A stretch of 64,000 nt of DNA, from the NCBI GenBank assembly GCA_945862135.1, contig CAMAYE010000001.1, positions 1 to 64,000 of the forward strand. Direction: 5' to 3'. Position 1 is the stretch's first letter, and every line of letters begins with the position of its first letter. This document shows, piece by piece, positions 54,707 through 63,639 of the stretch. The stretch is from Bordetella parapertussis. GTDB lineage: Bacteria; Pseudomonadota; Gammaproteobacteria; Burkholderiales; SG8-41. The position numbers and the translations under genes were made by a program. A model generated the notes under the pieces. That model did not search any database, was not told the origin of the DNA, and saw only the letters and a list, made by a program, of their open reading frames with translations.

Positions 54707-55627
54707 TCAGCCGTCGCGTTTCAGCACGGCTTCAATCTCTTCGACCGGCACCTTGATGTTCAAACCGGCGCGCTCCTGCTGCAGAATCAGGAAGGAGCGT
54801 GAATCACGTTTTTCCCAGCCACGGTTGAGCGCATCCGTCATTTCGGCATACGTCATATTCGCCAGGCGCATGGGCACGCCGATCTCGCGTGCAAGCTCAG
54901 TGGCCAGGGTAACGTCCTTGTGTGCGAGCGCAAGGGCAAAGGCAGGAGGATCAAAATTTCCCTGGAGGAACTGGTCGCCCATGCGGTCAAAAGAACGCTT
55001 GCGGCCCAGAGCACCCTGGCGGATGGCCGCCCACAACGGCAACGGCTCGACGCCCGCCTTGACGCCCATCGTAAACAACTCGGCCAGCGCAAGCTGCATC
55101 GCGTAACCGGCACAGTTGTGCACGAGTTTGGCTACAGAGCCGGCACCAATCGCACCGATGTAGATGACCTGATCACCGACGGCATCCAGCACCTTGCGGC
55201 AACGTTCAAACTCGGCCTGATCGCCGCCGACCCAAAGGGCCATCTTGCCGGACTTTGCGCCGCTGGGACCGCCGCTGACTGGCGCGTCGAGCACCGACAC
55301 CTTCTTGTCAGCGAAGCGGGCATGCAGTTCGCGCACTACGGTCGGCGAATTGGTCGACAGGTCAAACCACACCGTGCCTGGACGCATGGTCTTGATCAGG
55401 CCTTCGGCAACCGCCTTCACTTCCTTTGGCCCCGGCAGCGAAGTCAGCACAACATCGGCGTCACGGCCGGCGTCTTCGACGCTATCGGCCCAGATCGCAC
55501 CACCTTTAATGTGCGGTGCTGCCGCCTCCTTGCGCATGTCATGAACCGTCAGTGCAAAGCCGCCTTTCATCGCATTCAATGCGATCGAAGCCCCCATCGT
55601 GCCCAGCCCTATGAATCCCACTCGCAT
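54707..55627 (-). CDS. NAD(P)-dependent 3-hydroxyisobutyrate dehydrogenase-family oxidoreductase
   Basis: 306 aa beta-hydroxyacid dehydrogenase. The Rossmann motif MRVGFIGLGTMGASIALN is followed by the substrate loop DAPVSGGPSGAKSGKM and the catalytic lysine in GAGSVAKLVHNCAGY. It may act on 3-hydroxyisobutyrate, tartronate semialdehyde, or a related acid; sequence alone does not decide. GGCGGAAC precedes ATG 55627. It is 50 nt downstream of the Bug receptor gene, suggesting uptake and oxidation of one carboxylic acid. Confidence 0.88.
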   Translation of the reverse strand: MRVGFIGLGTMGASIALNAMKGGFALTVHDMRKEAAAPHIKGGAIWADSVEDAGRDADVVLTSLPGPKEVKAVAEGLIKTMRPGTVWFDLSTNSPTVVRELHARFADKKVSVLDAPVSGGPSGAKSGKMALWVGGDQAEFERCRKVLDAVGDQVIYIGAIGAGSVAKLVHNCAGYAMQLALAELFTMGVKAGVEPLPLWAAIRQGALGRKRSFDRMGDQFLQGNFDPPAFALALAHKDVTLATELAREIGVPMRLANMTYAEMTDALNRGWEKRDSRSFLILQQERAGLNIKVPVEEIEAVLKRDG

Positions 55628-55677
55628 GTTCCGCCCTTTCTTCTTCCGTTACTCAGTTGAACTACCGTCAAAATCCG

Positions 55678-56676
55678 CTAATCCGCCTTGATACCCGCTG
55701 CGCTTACCACCCGCTCCCACTTGGCGATCTCGGCGTGAATGTGTTTCTGGAATTGTTGCGGCGTCGATGCAATGGGCTCGACGCCATCCCTCTTGAAACG
55801 CTCCGTCAGTTCCGGCGTGCGCAGCGCGGCAACAATGCTGCGATTGAGCTTTTCAAGAACCGGCTTGCGGATTGCAACTGGCGCCAGCACCCCGTACCAG
55901 TTCGTCACCTCGTATCCGGCAATGCCTGTTTCAGCGATTGACGGAAGATCGGGCATCGCCGGCGAACGTTGCGGGCTGGTCACCGCCAGCGGACGCAGGC
56001 GTCCCGGTTTGATATGCGGCACCGATTCCAGGGGCGTTGCGAACACCATGCTGATCTGCCCGCCCAAAACGTCCGCCAGCGCAGGTCCACCGCCCTTGTA
56101 AGCCACATGCAACAGATTGGTCCCGGTCAGCGTTGCCAGCAAGGCCCCCGAAAGATGCTGCAGGCTGCCCTGTCCGGCTGAGCCGTAGGTCAGTCCGCCG
56201 GGCTTTGTTTTTGCAAGTGCGATCAGTTCCGGAATCGATTTCGCCGCCACCGATGGATGCAGCACCAGCACATAGGATTGTTGTGTCATCTGCGTCACCG
56301 GCGCGAAATCCTTGATCAGGTCATATGGCAGGCGGCCGCGATGCGTAGCTCTGCGGGCGGTGTGCGTACCGCTGATCATGATGATGGTGTAGCCGTCCGG
56401 CTGCGCTCGCGCCACGGTCTCCAACGCAATGGCGCCTGTGCCTCCGGGTCGGTTGTCGACCACCACGGACTGACCCCATGCCGCATTCAGTTTCTGCGAC
56501 ACCGCGCGCACCGTGATGTCGCCGCCGCCGCCCGCTGCCAAGGGAATCATGAAACGCACCGGCCTAGACGGGAATTCCGCTTCCGCTGCGCCGGCCATGC
56601 TTGATGCCACCATCATTGCGCCGAAAAGCAGCCCGCAGCACGCAGAAGCGCTGATGATGCGATCCGAATTGTTCAT
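55678..56676 (-). CDS. Bug-family tripartite tricarboxylate transporter receptor
   Basis: 332 aa periplasmic carboxylate receptor (TctC family). A signal peptide ends near MAGAAEA, then FPSRPVRFMIPLAAGGGGDITVRAVSQKL and VVVDNRPGGTGAIALETVARAQPDGYTI are the family's hallmark loops. GGAGG precedes ATG 56676. No TctAB permease is present; Bug receptors are often orphan and numerous in betaproteobacteria. It is upstream of the dehydrogenase. The ligand is unknown. Confidence 0.92.
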   Translation of the reverse strand: MNNSDRIISASACCGLLFGAMMVASSMAGAAEAEFPSRPVRFMIPLAAGGGGDITVRAVSQKLNAAWGQSVVVDNRPGGTGAIALETVARAQPDGYTIIMISGTHTARRATHRGRLPYDLIKDFAPVTQMTQQSYVLVLHPSVAAKSIPELIALAKTKPGGLTYGSAGQGSLQHLSGALLATLTGTNLLHVAYKGGGPALADVLGGQISMVFATPLESVPHIKPGRLRPLAVTSPQRSPAMPDLPSIAETGIAGYEVTNWYGVLAPVAIRKPVLEKLNRSIVAALRTPELTERFKRDGVEPIASTPQQFQKHIHAEIAKWERVVSAAGIKAD

Positions 56677-56835
56677 ATCGAACTCCTCCGCGAAACAGTA
56701 TGTCGGTCAGAATTACCGATGCAGAATGTGCACCCGTGGTGTTCCACAGGTTTATTGTTTTACTGGATTCTTGGGAGTGCAGACACGAGCGTCAAGCCAT
56801 GGACCGTACTATGGCGGAAACAGCATTAAACCGTG

Positions 56836-57177
56836 TCAGACCTTTTTGACGAACTGCGATTTCAGTTTCATCGCGCCAATGCCGTCAATCTTGCAGTCAA
56901 TGTCGTGATCGCCCTCTACGAGGCGTATGCCTTTGACCTTGGTACCGACCTTGACCACGCTCGACGAGCCCTTGACCTTGAGATCCTTGATCACGGTGAC
57001 GGTATCACCGTCGCTCAGTACATTACCGACGGCGTCGCGCACAAGCTTCTCCGCATCAGCGGTTTCAGCAACGGCATCTTTGGCCCACTCGTGCGCACAT
57101 TCGGGACAGATATACAGATTGCCATCTTCATACGTGAGTTCGGAATGACACTGGGGGCATTGCGGCAGAACGCTCAT
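56836..57177 (-). CDS. yjdM: Zinc-ribbon protein YjdM (PhnA family)
   Basis: 113 aa from ATG 57177 ([20 protein letters not shown]). An N-terminal zinc ribbon (CPQC and CPEC) is followed by the PhnA domain DSDGNVL-like [18 protein letters not shown] and [20 protein letters not shown]. It was once linked to alkylphosphonate use, but the actual function is unclear; it is not phosphonoacetate hydrolase. A longer in-frame reading to 57276 is less likely. AT-rich motif site B lies upstream. Confidence 0.9.
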   Translation of the reverse strand: MSVLPQCPQCHSELTYEDGNLYICPECAHEWAKDAVAETADAEKLVRDAVGNVLSDGDTVTVIKDLKVKGSSSVVKVGTKVKGIRLVEGDHDIDCKIDGIGAMKLKSQFVKKV

Positions 57178-57245
57178 GTTGCTTTCTGTGTATGAGTACA
57201 ACGGTGAGGCAACAATTCCGGGAAACCGGTGCGCATATAAATAGT

Positions 57246-57269
57246 TTAATAAAAACAATCGCTTATTAC
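57246..57269. repeat. AT-rich recurring motif, site B
   Basis: TTAATAAAAACAAT followed by CGCTTATTA, in the 92-bp gap between the iron-ADH-like gene and yjdM. The first 14 bases are identical to site A at 49815-49828. Confidence 0.5.
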
Positions 57270-58469
57270 TTACCAAGCCGCCTGTAACGCCGCCATCAGT
57301 ACCTCGCGTTCACGCAGGAATTCGCGTTTGGGATCGGCATTGAAATTTCTCAGCGAGTTTTCAAGAACGGTTTCAAGACTGTCCCGTGGAATATCCAGTT
57401 CGCGCAAGCGGGTCGGCATTCCGGCCTGCTGGAGAGCGAGCTCCACGGCCTCGGCAGCGCGCTCATGTGCTGCACGTTCATCCGTCACACCAAATGCTTC
57501 TGCAATCAATGCCATTGCCTGCGAATCGCGTACCCCGAAGTGCCGGATTACCGTTGCGGTCAGCGCGGAATTCGCCTCACCCTGCCCGACATGGGCATGC
57601 AGATTGAACAGCGCGGTCGCCAGCGCATACACCACGCGAGCCGGCCAGTGTTTCTCGGTCAGTGACCCGCCATCATCCGCATCCCGGTTCTGCAGAAATG
57701 CAGCTGCGCACATTTCGACGCGGGCGCCGCCATCGAGCGAATCACTCATGCGTGGGAGCGCACCGCGCGCCAGCCTGAACGCCTGCAGGCGGTCGCCCTC
57801 GGAAAGGGGTGCCATACGCGGCGCACCGAGGTTCATCAACGAACGCCAGAACACGGACGTTGCCGTAGTACGCGCAAGCGATACCGGCGCCGTCAGCAAT
57901 GCATCTTCGTCCCAGAATACAGCCGCAGGTCGGGTCTTGGGATCAAAAAATTCCATGCGATTCGGACGTGCCGGATCTTTTACCGCCGATCCGGCGCGGT
58001 TCTGTGCTGTGGTCGCGGCGGTCAGCACGTTGATAATCGGCAGTTTCGGCGTGAGCAACTTGGGACTGATCGCGGGTGCATTGTCAGGATACTGCGTGAT
58101 GAGTTGATCAACCGGTGCTGTTTCGGCAAGCAGGATCGCCACCACGCGTGTGCCCTGAATGACACTGCCTGCACCGACCCCGATCAGCAGATCGGCGTTT
58201 GCGGCACGGGCAGCGGCAGCGGCGGCCTGCACCGATGCCAGCGTCGTGTCTTTCTCGATCTCGTCAAAACGACCGGCGTAGGCCGGCCCAAGAATTTTTG
58301 CGATGCGATCAACCAAACCTGTCTTGCGTGAAACGCTGCGCCCGCTGATCAAAAATGCTTTTGCAGATTTAAAACGTTTCAGTTCAGCCGGCAGGTTTTC
58401 CAACGCGTCTTTGCCGCTGTACAAACGCAGCGGGTAGCCGGTGGCACGAAACCGGTGTTGATAACTCAC
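57270..58469 (-). CDS. Iron-containing alcohol dehydrogenase fold protein lacking metal ligands
   Basis: 399 aa, GTG start at 58469 overlapping the previous stop (GTGA) with AAGG upstream. The overall plan is that of Fe-ADHs: an N-terminal nucleotide domain with [21 protein letters not shown] (family usually GGGS-x-x-D) and [19 protein letters not shown]. But where the family has DALTHAIE this protein has [11 protein letters not shown], and where it has HPLG-12-HGVANA it has TALFN...GQGEANSAL, so the Asp and three His ligands seem lost. It may be metal-free, use other His (LHAHVG), or act as something other than an alcohol dehydrogenase. Last gene of the CoA operon. Confidence 0.8.
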   Translation of the reverse strand: MSYQHRFRATGYPLRLYSGKDALENLPAELKRFKSAKAFLISGRSVSRKTGLVDRIAKILGPAYAGRFDEIEKDTTLASVQAAAAAARAANADLLIGVGAGSVIQGTRVVAILLAETAPVDQLITQYPDNAPAISPKLLTPKLPIINVLTAATTAQNRAGSAVKDPARPNRMEFFDPKTRPAAVFWDEDALLTAPVSLARTTATSVFWRSLMNLGAPRMAPLSEGDRLQAFRLARGALPRMSDSLDGGARVEMCAAAFLQNRDADDGGSLTEKHWPARVVYALATALFNLHAHVGQGEANSALTATVIRHFGVRDSQAMALIAEAFGVTDERAAHERAAEAVELALQQAGMPTRLRELDIPRDSLETVLENSLRNFNADPKREFLREREVLMAALQAAW

Positions 58470-59902
58470 TGGCGTGAGGCCTTGAAGCGCTCAAATGTCG
58501 CCAGTGCTGCCAGCGGGTGGCCCGCATTGGCCATTTCGTCATAAACCGGGACACCCAGCGCCACCGCCTTGTCGCGAAACTCACGTTTGCGAGCTTCCAG
58601 CCCGGGTTCCCCATCGGAACGCAGCACCAGGATGAAATGCGACTGGCCCGGATATTTTTCCTGCACGCGCATCGCCGCGGCCACCAGGTTGTCGAGCACT
58701 TCCGGTTTGGTGCGGCCAACAAAGGCTGACAAATTCAGGTGCATCACCAGCGCTTCGGGTTTGCCCTGGCTGTAGATAATGTCGAGGATTTTTTCGGCAA
58801 CGCGCCCATCGTCCTGCTGCAGCGTGCCTACCGGGCAATCCACCGGATTGGTAATGCTGGTGCCGGGTGGCAGCTTCATCTCCGCCAGCGCATCAATTGC
58901 ACCCTGCGCGAACGGCGTGACATCGAGACCGAGCCGGGAGTAATAATCCGTCGCCAGCACGCTGGTACCGCCGCCGTTGCCGAACAGAACAACCTTCTGA
59001 GTCGGCCGCTGCGGTCGCGGCGACAGCGACTGGAAAATCAGCAGCGTGTCGATGAACTGATCCAGCGTATCGACCAGCATGCACCCGGTCTGCCGCGCCA
59101 GCGCGACCCAAACACGATCATCGCCGGCCAGTGATCCGGTATGTGAAGCTGCAGCGGCCAGCCCCTGTTGAGTGCGTCCGCCCTTCAAAATCACCACCGG
59201 CTTCGAGGCTTTGGCGTTGCGCAGAATGTCGAACAGCCGACGTCCGTCTTTTGCTGTTTCGATGTACATGCCGACCACCTTGGTCTGTGGATCCGCGAGA
59301 TAAAACTCCAGCAGGTCTGACGGCGTCACATCGGCACAGTTGCCGACAGTGACCAGCCCGGAGAACTTAACGCCACGCGACAGACCGCGGCGGATGATGT
59401 CGGTACCGAGGCCACCGCTCTGCGACACAATGCCGACGTGGCCGACTTCTTTCGGACCGATTTCTGCAAAGGTCACGTTGCCGCGGGGCGTGTAAATGCC
59501 CAGGCAGTTCGGACCCAGCAGGCGCATGCCGCCAGCGCGTGCGGCACTGACCAGTTCGTCCTGCAGGCCCTTGCCTTCGTCCACTTCACCGAAACCGCTG
59601 GAGATCACCTGCGCGAAACGCACATGACCTTTGGCCGCCGACAGCATGCCGGGAATCTGCGCACCGGATACCGCGATATAGGCGTAATCCACCGGCTTGG
59701 GGGTATCGGCGAGTGTCTTGTAGGCCGTCAGGCCATCAATTTCGGCCGCAGCAGGATGGATCGGATAAATGTCGCCGCTGAAGCCGAACTCGCGGATGCG
59801 GCGAATGAAGACATTGGGCAGTGCATTGCCCTTGGTCGAGGCACCAATGACCGCAACGGTCTTCGGCGCGAACAGGGGGGTAAACTCTTCAATGATGTTC
59901 AT
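58466..59902 (-). CDS. ADP-forming acyl-CoA synthetase, alpha (CoA-binding) subunit
   Basis: 478 aa. An N-terminal CoA-binding Rossmann domain (FAPKTVAVIGASTKGNALPNV) is followed by succinyl-CoA-synthetase-like ligase domains with LLGPNCLGIYTP, GIVSQSGGLGTDII, and the phospho-histidine loop AASHTGSLAGDD. The enzyme class interconverts acid, CoA and ATP with acyl-CoA, ADP and phosphate. Start ATG 59902 with GGAA 7 nt upstream. It is just after the ATP-grasp beta subunit and overlaps the ADH-like gene. The acyl substrate is unknown. Confidence 0.88.
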   Translation of the reverse strand: MNIIEEFTPLFAPKTVAVIGASTKGNALPNVFIRRIREFGFSGDIYPIHPAAAEIDGLTAYKTLADTPKPVDYAYIAVSGAQIPGMLSAAKGHVRFAQVISSGFGEVDEGKGLQDELVSAARAGGMRLLGPNCLGIYTPRGNVTFAEIGPKEVGHVGIVSQSGGLGTDIIRRGLSRGVKFSGLVTVGNCADVTPSDLLEFYLADPQTKVVGMYIETAKDGRRLFDILRNAKASKPVVILKGGRTQQGLAAAASHTGSLAGDDRVWVALARQTGCMLVDTLDQFIDTLLIFQSLSPRPQRPTQKVVLFGNGGGTSVLATDYYSRLGLDVTPFAQGAIDALAEMKLPPGTSITNPVDCPVGTLQQDDGRVAEKILDIIYSQGKPEALVMHLNLSAFVGRTKPEVLDNLVAAAMRVQEKYPGQSHFILVLRSDGEPGLEARKREFRDKAVALGVPVYDEMANAGHPLAALATFERFKASRQ

Positions 59903-59919
59903 GTGTGTTGATTCCATGC

Positions 59920-60630
59920 TCAGCCGAGAATGAACCGTGCGTCGACGGCAACTGCGGCCGTTTCGGACACGATCAGTGGATTGATGTCGGCTTCGCTGAT
60001 GTCGGCAGCATGCTGCATCAGCAGGCCTTTTTCACCGCCGACTTTCAGCAGCACATCAATGATGGCGTCCATCGACGCCGGCTTGGTGCCGCGGGCGCCT
60101 TTCAGAATCGCAGCTCCCTTCAACTCGGCAATCATCTCCTCGGCATCGATTCGGGTGATCGGGCACAGCCGGAACGACACATCCTTCAGGATCTCGACGA
60201 AAATGCCGCCGAGGCCGACCATCACCAGCGGACCGAACTGCGGATCACGCAGACCGCCGATCACCAGCTCATGACCGGCCGGCGCCATTTCCTCGACCAG
60301 AAAACCTTCGATGCGCGCGCCCTTGATCTTCGGCGCGTTGAGCATGCCTTCGATTGCCGCTTTGACTTCGGCGGCAGAACGCAGGTTGATTTTCACACCG
60401 CCGGCATCGCTCTTGTGCAGGATGTCCGGTGACATGACCTTGACCACCACCGGCGTCTGCAGACCGTTCATCACTGCGTCCACATCAGCCACGCCTTTTG
60501 CCACCCGCGACTGCGGCACCTTGACGCCATGTGCGGCCAGTAACTGTTTACCGGCGCTTTCGTCCAGCGCATTGCGGCCGGCGCGTTTGGCGGCGGCGAC
60601 CGGATTGTCCTGTGTTGTACTCATACTCAT
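59920..60630 (-). CDS. ADP-forming acyl-CoA synthetase, beta (ATP-grasp) subunit
   Basis: 236 aa, the size of a stand-alone beta subunit. It contains the ATP-grasp core TPVVVKVMSPDILHKSDAGGVKINL, VEEMAPAGHELVIGGLRDPQFGPLVMVGLGGIFVEIL, and DINPLIV with the metal-binding Asp and Asn. It directly abuts the biotin carboxylase gene (TAA then ATG) and precedes the alpha subunit by 17 nt. Together they form one enzyme that in many bacteria is a single fused chain. Confidence 0.9.
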   Translation of the reverse strand: MSMSTTQDNPVAAAKRAGRNALDESAGKQLLAAHGVKVPQSRVAKGVADVDAVMNGLQTPVVVKVMSPDILHKSDAGGVKINLRSAAEVKAAIEGMLNAPKIKGARIEGFLVEEMAPAGHELVIGGLRDPQFGPLVMVGLGGIFVEILKDVSFRLCPITRIDAEEMIAELKGAAILKGARGTKPASMDAIIDVLLKVGGEKGLLMQHAADISEADINPLIVSETAAVAVDARFILG

Positions 60631-61980
60631 TTAAACTTTCTTGCCGGTGACTTCACCGATGATGCCGGTGTGAACGCGGCCCGAACGGAATTGTTCGGAG
60701 CGCAGGATGTTGATGACTGCCGGAATATTGTGTTTGAGTCCCTGGATATCGAATCCGCCCAGCGCCTCGACCAGTTTATCGATGGCTGCTTCCCGCGTCG
60801 CTGCGCGAACGATGACCTTGGCGATCATTGGATCGTAATGCGGCGTAACGTCGCGGCCTTCGGCATAACCGGTATCGACACGGATGCCTTCGCCTTCCGG
60901 CGGACGAAACACCGTCAGCTTGCCGGGTGAGGGGAAAAAATTCTTCGGATCTTCGGCATACACCCGCGCCTGGATTGCATGGCCCTTGATTTCAGCCTTG
61001 CCCGGCAGGATGTCGCCGAGTTTTTCACCGGCGGCGGAACGGATCTGCGCACGGACCAGATCAACGCCGGTGACTTCTTCCGTCACACCATGTTCGACCT
61101 GCAGCCGCGTGTTCATTTCGAGGAAGTTGAAGGAACCGTCGGCGCCGAGCAGCATTTCGACGGTGCCGATATTGTCGTAACCCATCGTACGCATGATGCC
61201 TGCAATCTGGTCGGCGACAGCCACGGCCTTGTCACGCGGAATCAGCGGCCCCGGCGCCTCTTCGATTACTTTCTGGTTGCGGCGCTGGGTCGAGCAGTCG
61301 CGCTCGAACAGGTGCATCGCACCGCCATGCTGATCGCCGAGGATCTGGAATTCGACATGGCGCGGCCGTTCGATCAGTTTTTCGAGATAAACCTCGGTGG
61401 TACCGAATCCGCGGCTGGCCATCGAGCGTGATCGTTCAACAGCAGTCAGCAGTTCTGCCTCGTCTTTCGCCGGCAGCATGCCGATGCCGCCGCCGCCACC
61501 GGCGGGCTTCACCAACACCGGAAAACCGATCTTGCGGGCGGCGGCGATGATCGCATCATTGTCATCCGGCAGCACTTCCGAACCCTGCGACATCGGCATG
61601 CCGTACTGGGCAGCGAGGTCACGCGCACGGGTCTTGTGGCCCATCGCGTCGATCCATTTTGGCGACGGACCGATGAATTGCCCACCGGCGTCGATCACTT
61701 TTTGCGCGAAGCTGGCGTTCTCAGACAGAAAACCGTAACCGGGATGCAGGCCATCGGCGCCGGATTTGGTCAGCACATCAATGATGGTGTCCTGGTTGAG
61801 ATAACTCTCCCGCGCTGCTGCGGGACCGATGGCGAAAGTCTGGCTCGCCATTTCCAGATACGGCGCATGGTGATCGGCTTCAGAATACACCGCCACTGAA
61901 TGAATATTCATCGCGTTCAGCGCACGCAACACTCGGGCGGCGACAGCGCCGCGATTTGCAACCAATACTTTATTGAACAT
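60631..61980 (-). CDS. Biotin carboxylase subunit of an acyl-CoA carboxylase
   Basis: 449 aa from ATG 61980 (MFNKVLVANRGAVAARVLRALN); a 17-residue extension is rejected. It is an ATP-grasp protein with GLHPGYGFLSENASFA, KPAGGGGGIGM, VEFQILGDQHG, ERDCSTQRRNQKVIEEAP and FLEMNTRLQVEHGVTEEVTG. The length equals a lone AccC: there is no biotin carrier domain, and no separate carrier gene is visible in the window. It lies between the carboxyltransferase (89 nt) and the acyl-CoA synthetase genes, so it probably serves those carboxyltransferases and not fatty-acid synthesis. Confidence 0.93.
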   Translation of the reverse strand: MFNKVLVANRGAVAARVLRALNAMNIHSVAVYSEADHHAPYLEMASQTFAIGPAAARESYLNQDTIIDVLTKSGADGLHPGYGFLSENASFAQKVIDAGGQFIGPSPKWIDAMGHKTRARDLAAQYGMPMSQGSEVLPDDNDAIIAAARKIGFPVLVKPAGGGGGIGMLPAKDEAELLTAVERSRSMASRGFGTTEVYLEKLIERPRHVEFQILGDQHGGAMHLFERDCSTQRRNQKVIEEAPGPLIPRDKAVAVADQIAGIMRTMGYDNIGTVEMLLGADGSFNFLEMNTRLQVEHGVTEEVTGVDLVRAQIRSAAGEKLGDILPGKAEIKGHAIQARVYAEDPKNFFPSPGKLTVFRPPEGEGIRVDTGYAEGRDVTPHYDPMIAKVIVRAATREAAIDKLVEALGGFDIQGLKHNIPAVINILRSEQFRSGRVHTGIIGEVTGKKV

Positions 61981-62069
61981 CGGATACAGGTTCCCGAAAC
62001 AGAATAAAAAAGAAACAGGAAGCGCATCCAAATGGGTGTTGGGCGCGCGCTCCGCGTTTCATGAAGTCA

Positions 62070-63605
62070 TCAGTAGCTGGTCGGCCAGCTGCGCATCAGG
62101 TGCTGCCCGACGCCTTTGGTCATGCGCAGTTTGTAAACATCGAACATGCGGATCAGATACTCCCGCGTGTCCTGCGGCTTGATCACCGACTGCGCGGCAT
62201 ACACCGCGGCGAGACCCCAGACATCGGCGCCCTTGCGGATGTCTGCCAGCGCTTCCTCGAAGCCGGGTTCGCCAATGCCGACGCCGTGCACGATCTTGGT
62301 GGCGAAGTCCGGGCTCATGAAACTCACTTCGGCGGTCGGCCAGGCCCCGACTTCGTCAGAGTGGCGCCCGCCGCCCATGCAGACATAGGCGCGGCCATAA
62401 CTCTTGCGCACGATCACCGTGATATGCGGCACGGTAACCAGTGTCATCGCATTCATGAAGTTCATTATCTTGCCCGGCGCGCCGGCACGTTCAGCTTCGG
62501 TGCCGATCTGGAATCCCGGGGTGTCGACCAGCATCACGAAGGGAATGTTGAACGAATCGCACATCACGATGAAATCAACAATCTTGCGGCAGGCGTCGGC
62601 ATCGAGTGCGCCGCCGCGATGCAGCGGATTGTTGGCGATGATGCCCACCGACTTGCCGCCGAGACGGGCAAGCGCCGTCACTGCGCTTTTGCCGAAACGC
62701 GGCTTCATTTCCAGCATCGAGTCCTTGTCGACGATGCACTTGATCACACGCTTCATGTCGTACACCTGGGTGCGGCTCTCGGGCAGGATGTCGAAAATTT
62801 TCGCCATGTCGGCGCCGGAACCTGCCGGCACCGGGGCGTCAGCCGGCGCTTCGCGGTGATGATTGGGCATGTATGACAGGAATTTCTTGATCTGGTCGAA
62901 CACCTCTTCTTCGGTGTCGGCGAACTGATCAATCAGACCCGTGGTTTCGGCATGTAAACGCCAGCCACCCAAATCTTCGGCAGCGACTTTTTCACCCAGC
63001 GCCATTGACACCAGCCCCGGGCTCGACACGGCCATGATCGCGCTCTTGTGCATGATGGCAAAATCGGACTGACACATCAGCCAGGTCGATGAACCGAAGG
63101 AAGGACCGAAGGCGGCGGCGGCCATCGGCACTTCGCGCATGCGGCGGAACTGCGTGTTGTCGTTACCCAGCAATAAGCCCATCCCGCGCGAACCCATCGC
63201 ATCCGGCAGCCGCGCACCGGTCGATTCACCGATCAGCACCAACGGCATGCCGCGCTCGGTGGCGGTGCGCTTCATGTGGCCGATTTTTTTGCTGTTGGTC
63301 GCCGAGGTCGATGCGCCCTTGACCGTGAAGTCATTGACCACCAGACAGACATCGCGCCCATCGATACGGCCAAAGCCGGCGAGTTTGCCGTCCGTCTGCG
63401 TTTCGTCTTCCTGCGCCGGATAAACACCGGAGGACCCAAACAGGCCGGACTCAATAAATGAGCCCTTGTCCATCAGGTAATCGATGCGCTGGCGGGCATT
63501 CCAGATGCCTTTGGCGCTGCGCTTCGCATATTTCTCTTCGCCGCCACCCGCCAGTGCCTTGGCGCGGCGCGCCTCGTATTCCTGCAACAATGCTTCGAAT
63601 GCCAT
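62070..63605 (-). CDS. Acyl-CoA carboxylase, carboxyltransferase (beta) subunit
   Basis: 511 aa, the usual size of PccB/MccB-type subunits. It has the crotonase-like N half (KRSAKGIWNARQRIDYLMDKGSF, VVNDFTVKGAS, IGESTGARLPD, AAAFGPSFGSSTWLMCQSDF) and C half (NPLHRGGALDADACRKIVDF, VDTPGFQIGTEAERAG, VRKSYGRAYVCMGGG, WPTAEVSFMSPD). Acyl-CoA specificity cannot be assigned. AT-rich motif site D lies within 35 nt upstream. A second carboxyltransferase gene is upstream. Confidence 0.92.
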   Translation of the reverse strand: MAFEALLQEYEARRAKALAGGGEEKYAKRSAKGIWNARQRIDYLMDKGSFIESGLFGSSGVYPAQEDETQTDGKLAGFGRIDGRDVCLVVNDFTVKGASTSATNSKKIGHMKRTATERGMPLVLIGESTGARLPDAMGSRGMGLLLGNDNTQFRRMREVPMAAAAFGPSFGSSTWLMCQSDFAIMHKSAIMAVSSPGLVSMALGEKVAAEDLGGWRLHAETTGLIDQFADTEEEVFDQIKKFLSYMPNHHREAPADAPVPAGSGADMAKIFDILPESRTQVYDMKRVIKCIVDKDSMLEMKPRFGKSAVTALARLGGKSVGIIANNPLHRGGALDADACRKIVDFIVMCDSFNIPFVMLVDTPGFQIGTEAERAGAPGKIMNFMNAMTLVTVPHITVIVRKSYGRAYVCMGGGRHSDEVGAWPTAEVSFMSPDFATKIVHGVGIGEPGFEEALADIRKGADVWGLAAVYAAQSVIKPQDTREYLIRMFDVYKLRMTKGVGQHLMRSWPTSY

Positions 63606-63614
63606 ATTAATTAT

Positions 63615-63639
63615 CCAATTAAAACAACAAGTTATTAAT
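63615..63639. repeat. AT-rich recurring motif, site D
   Basis: CCAATTAAAACAACAAGTTA then TTAATC, in the 33-bp gap between the two carboxyltransferase genes. It shares AAAACAA-N3-STTA with sites A, B and C, and AACAACAAGTTA with a site at 22570-22581 upstream of livK. Confidence 0.4.
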
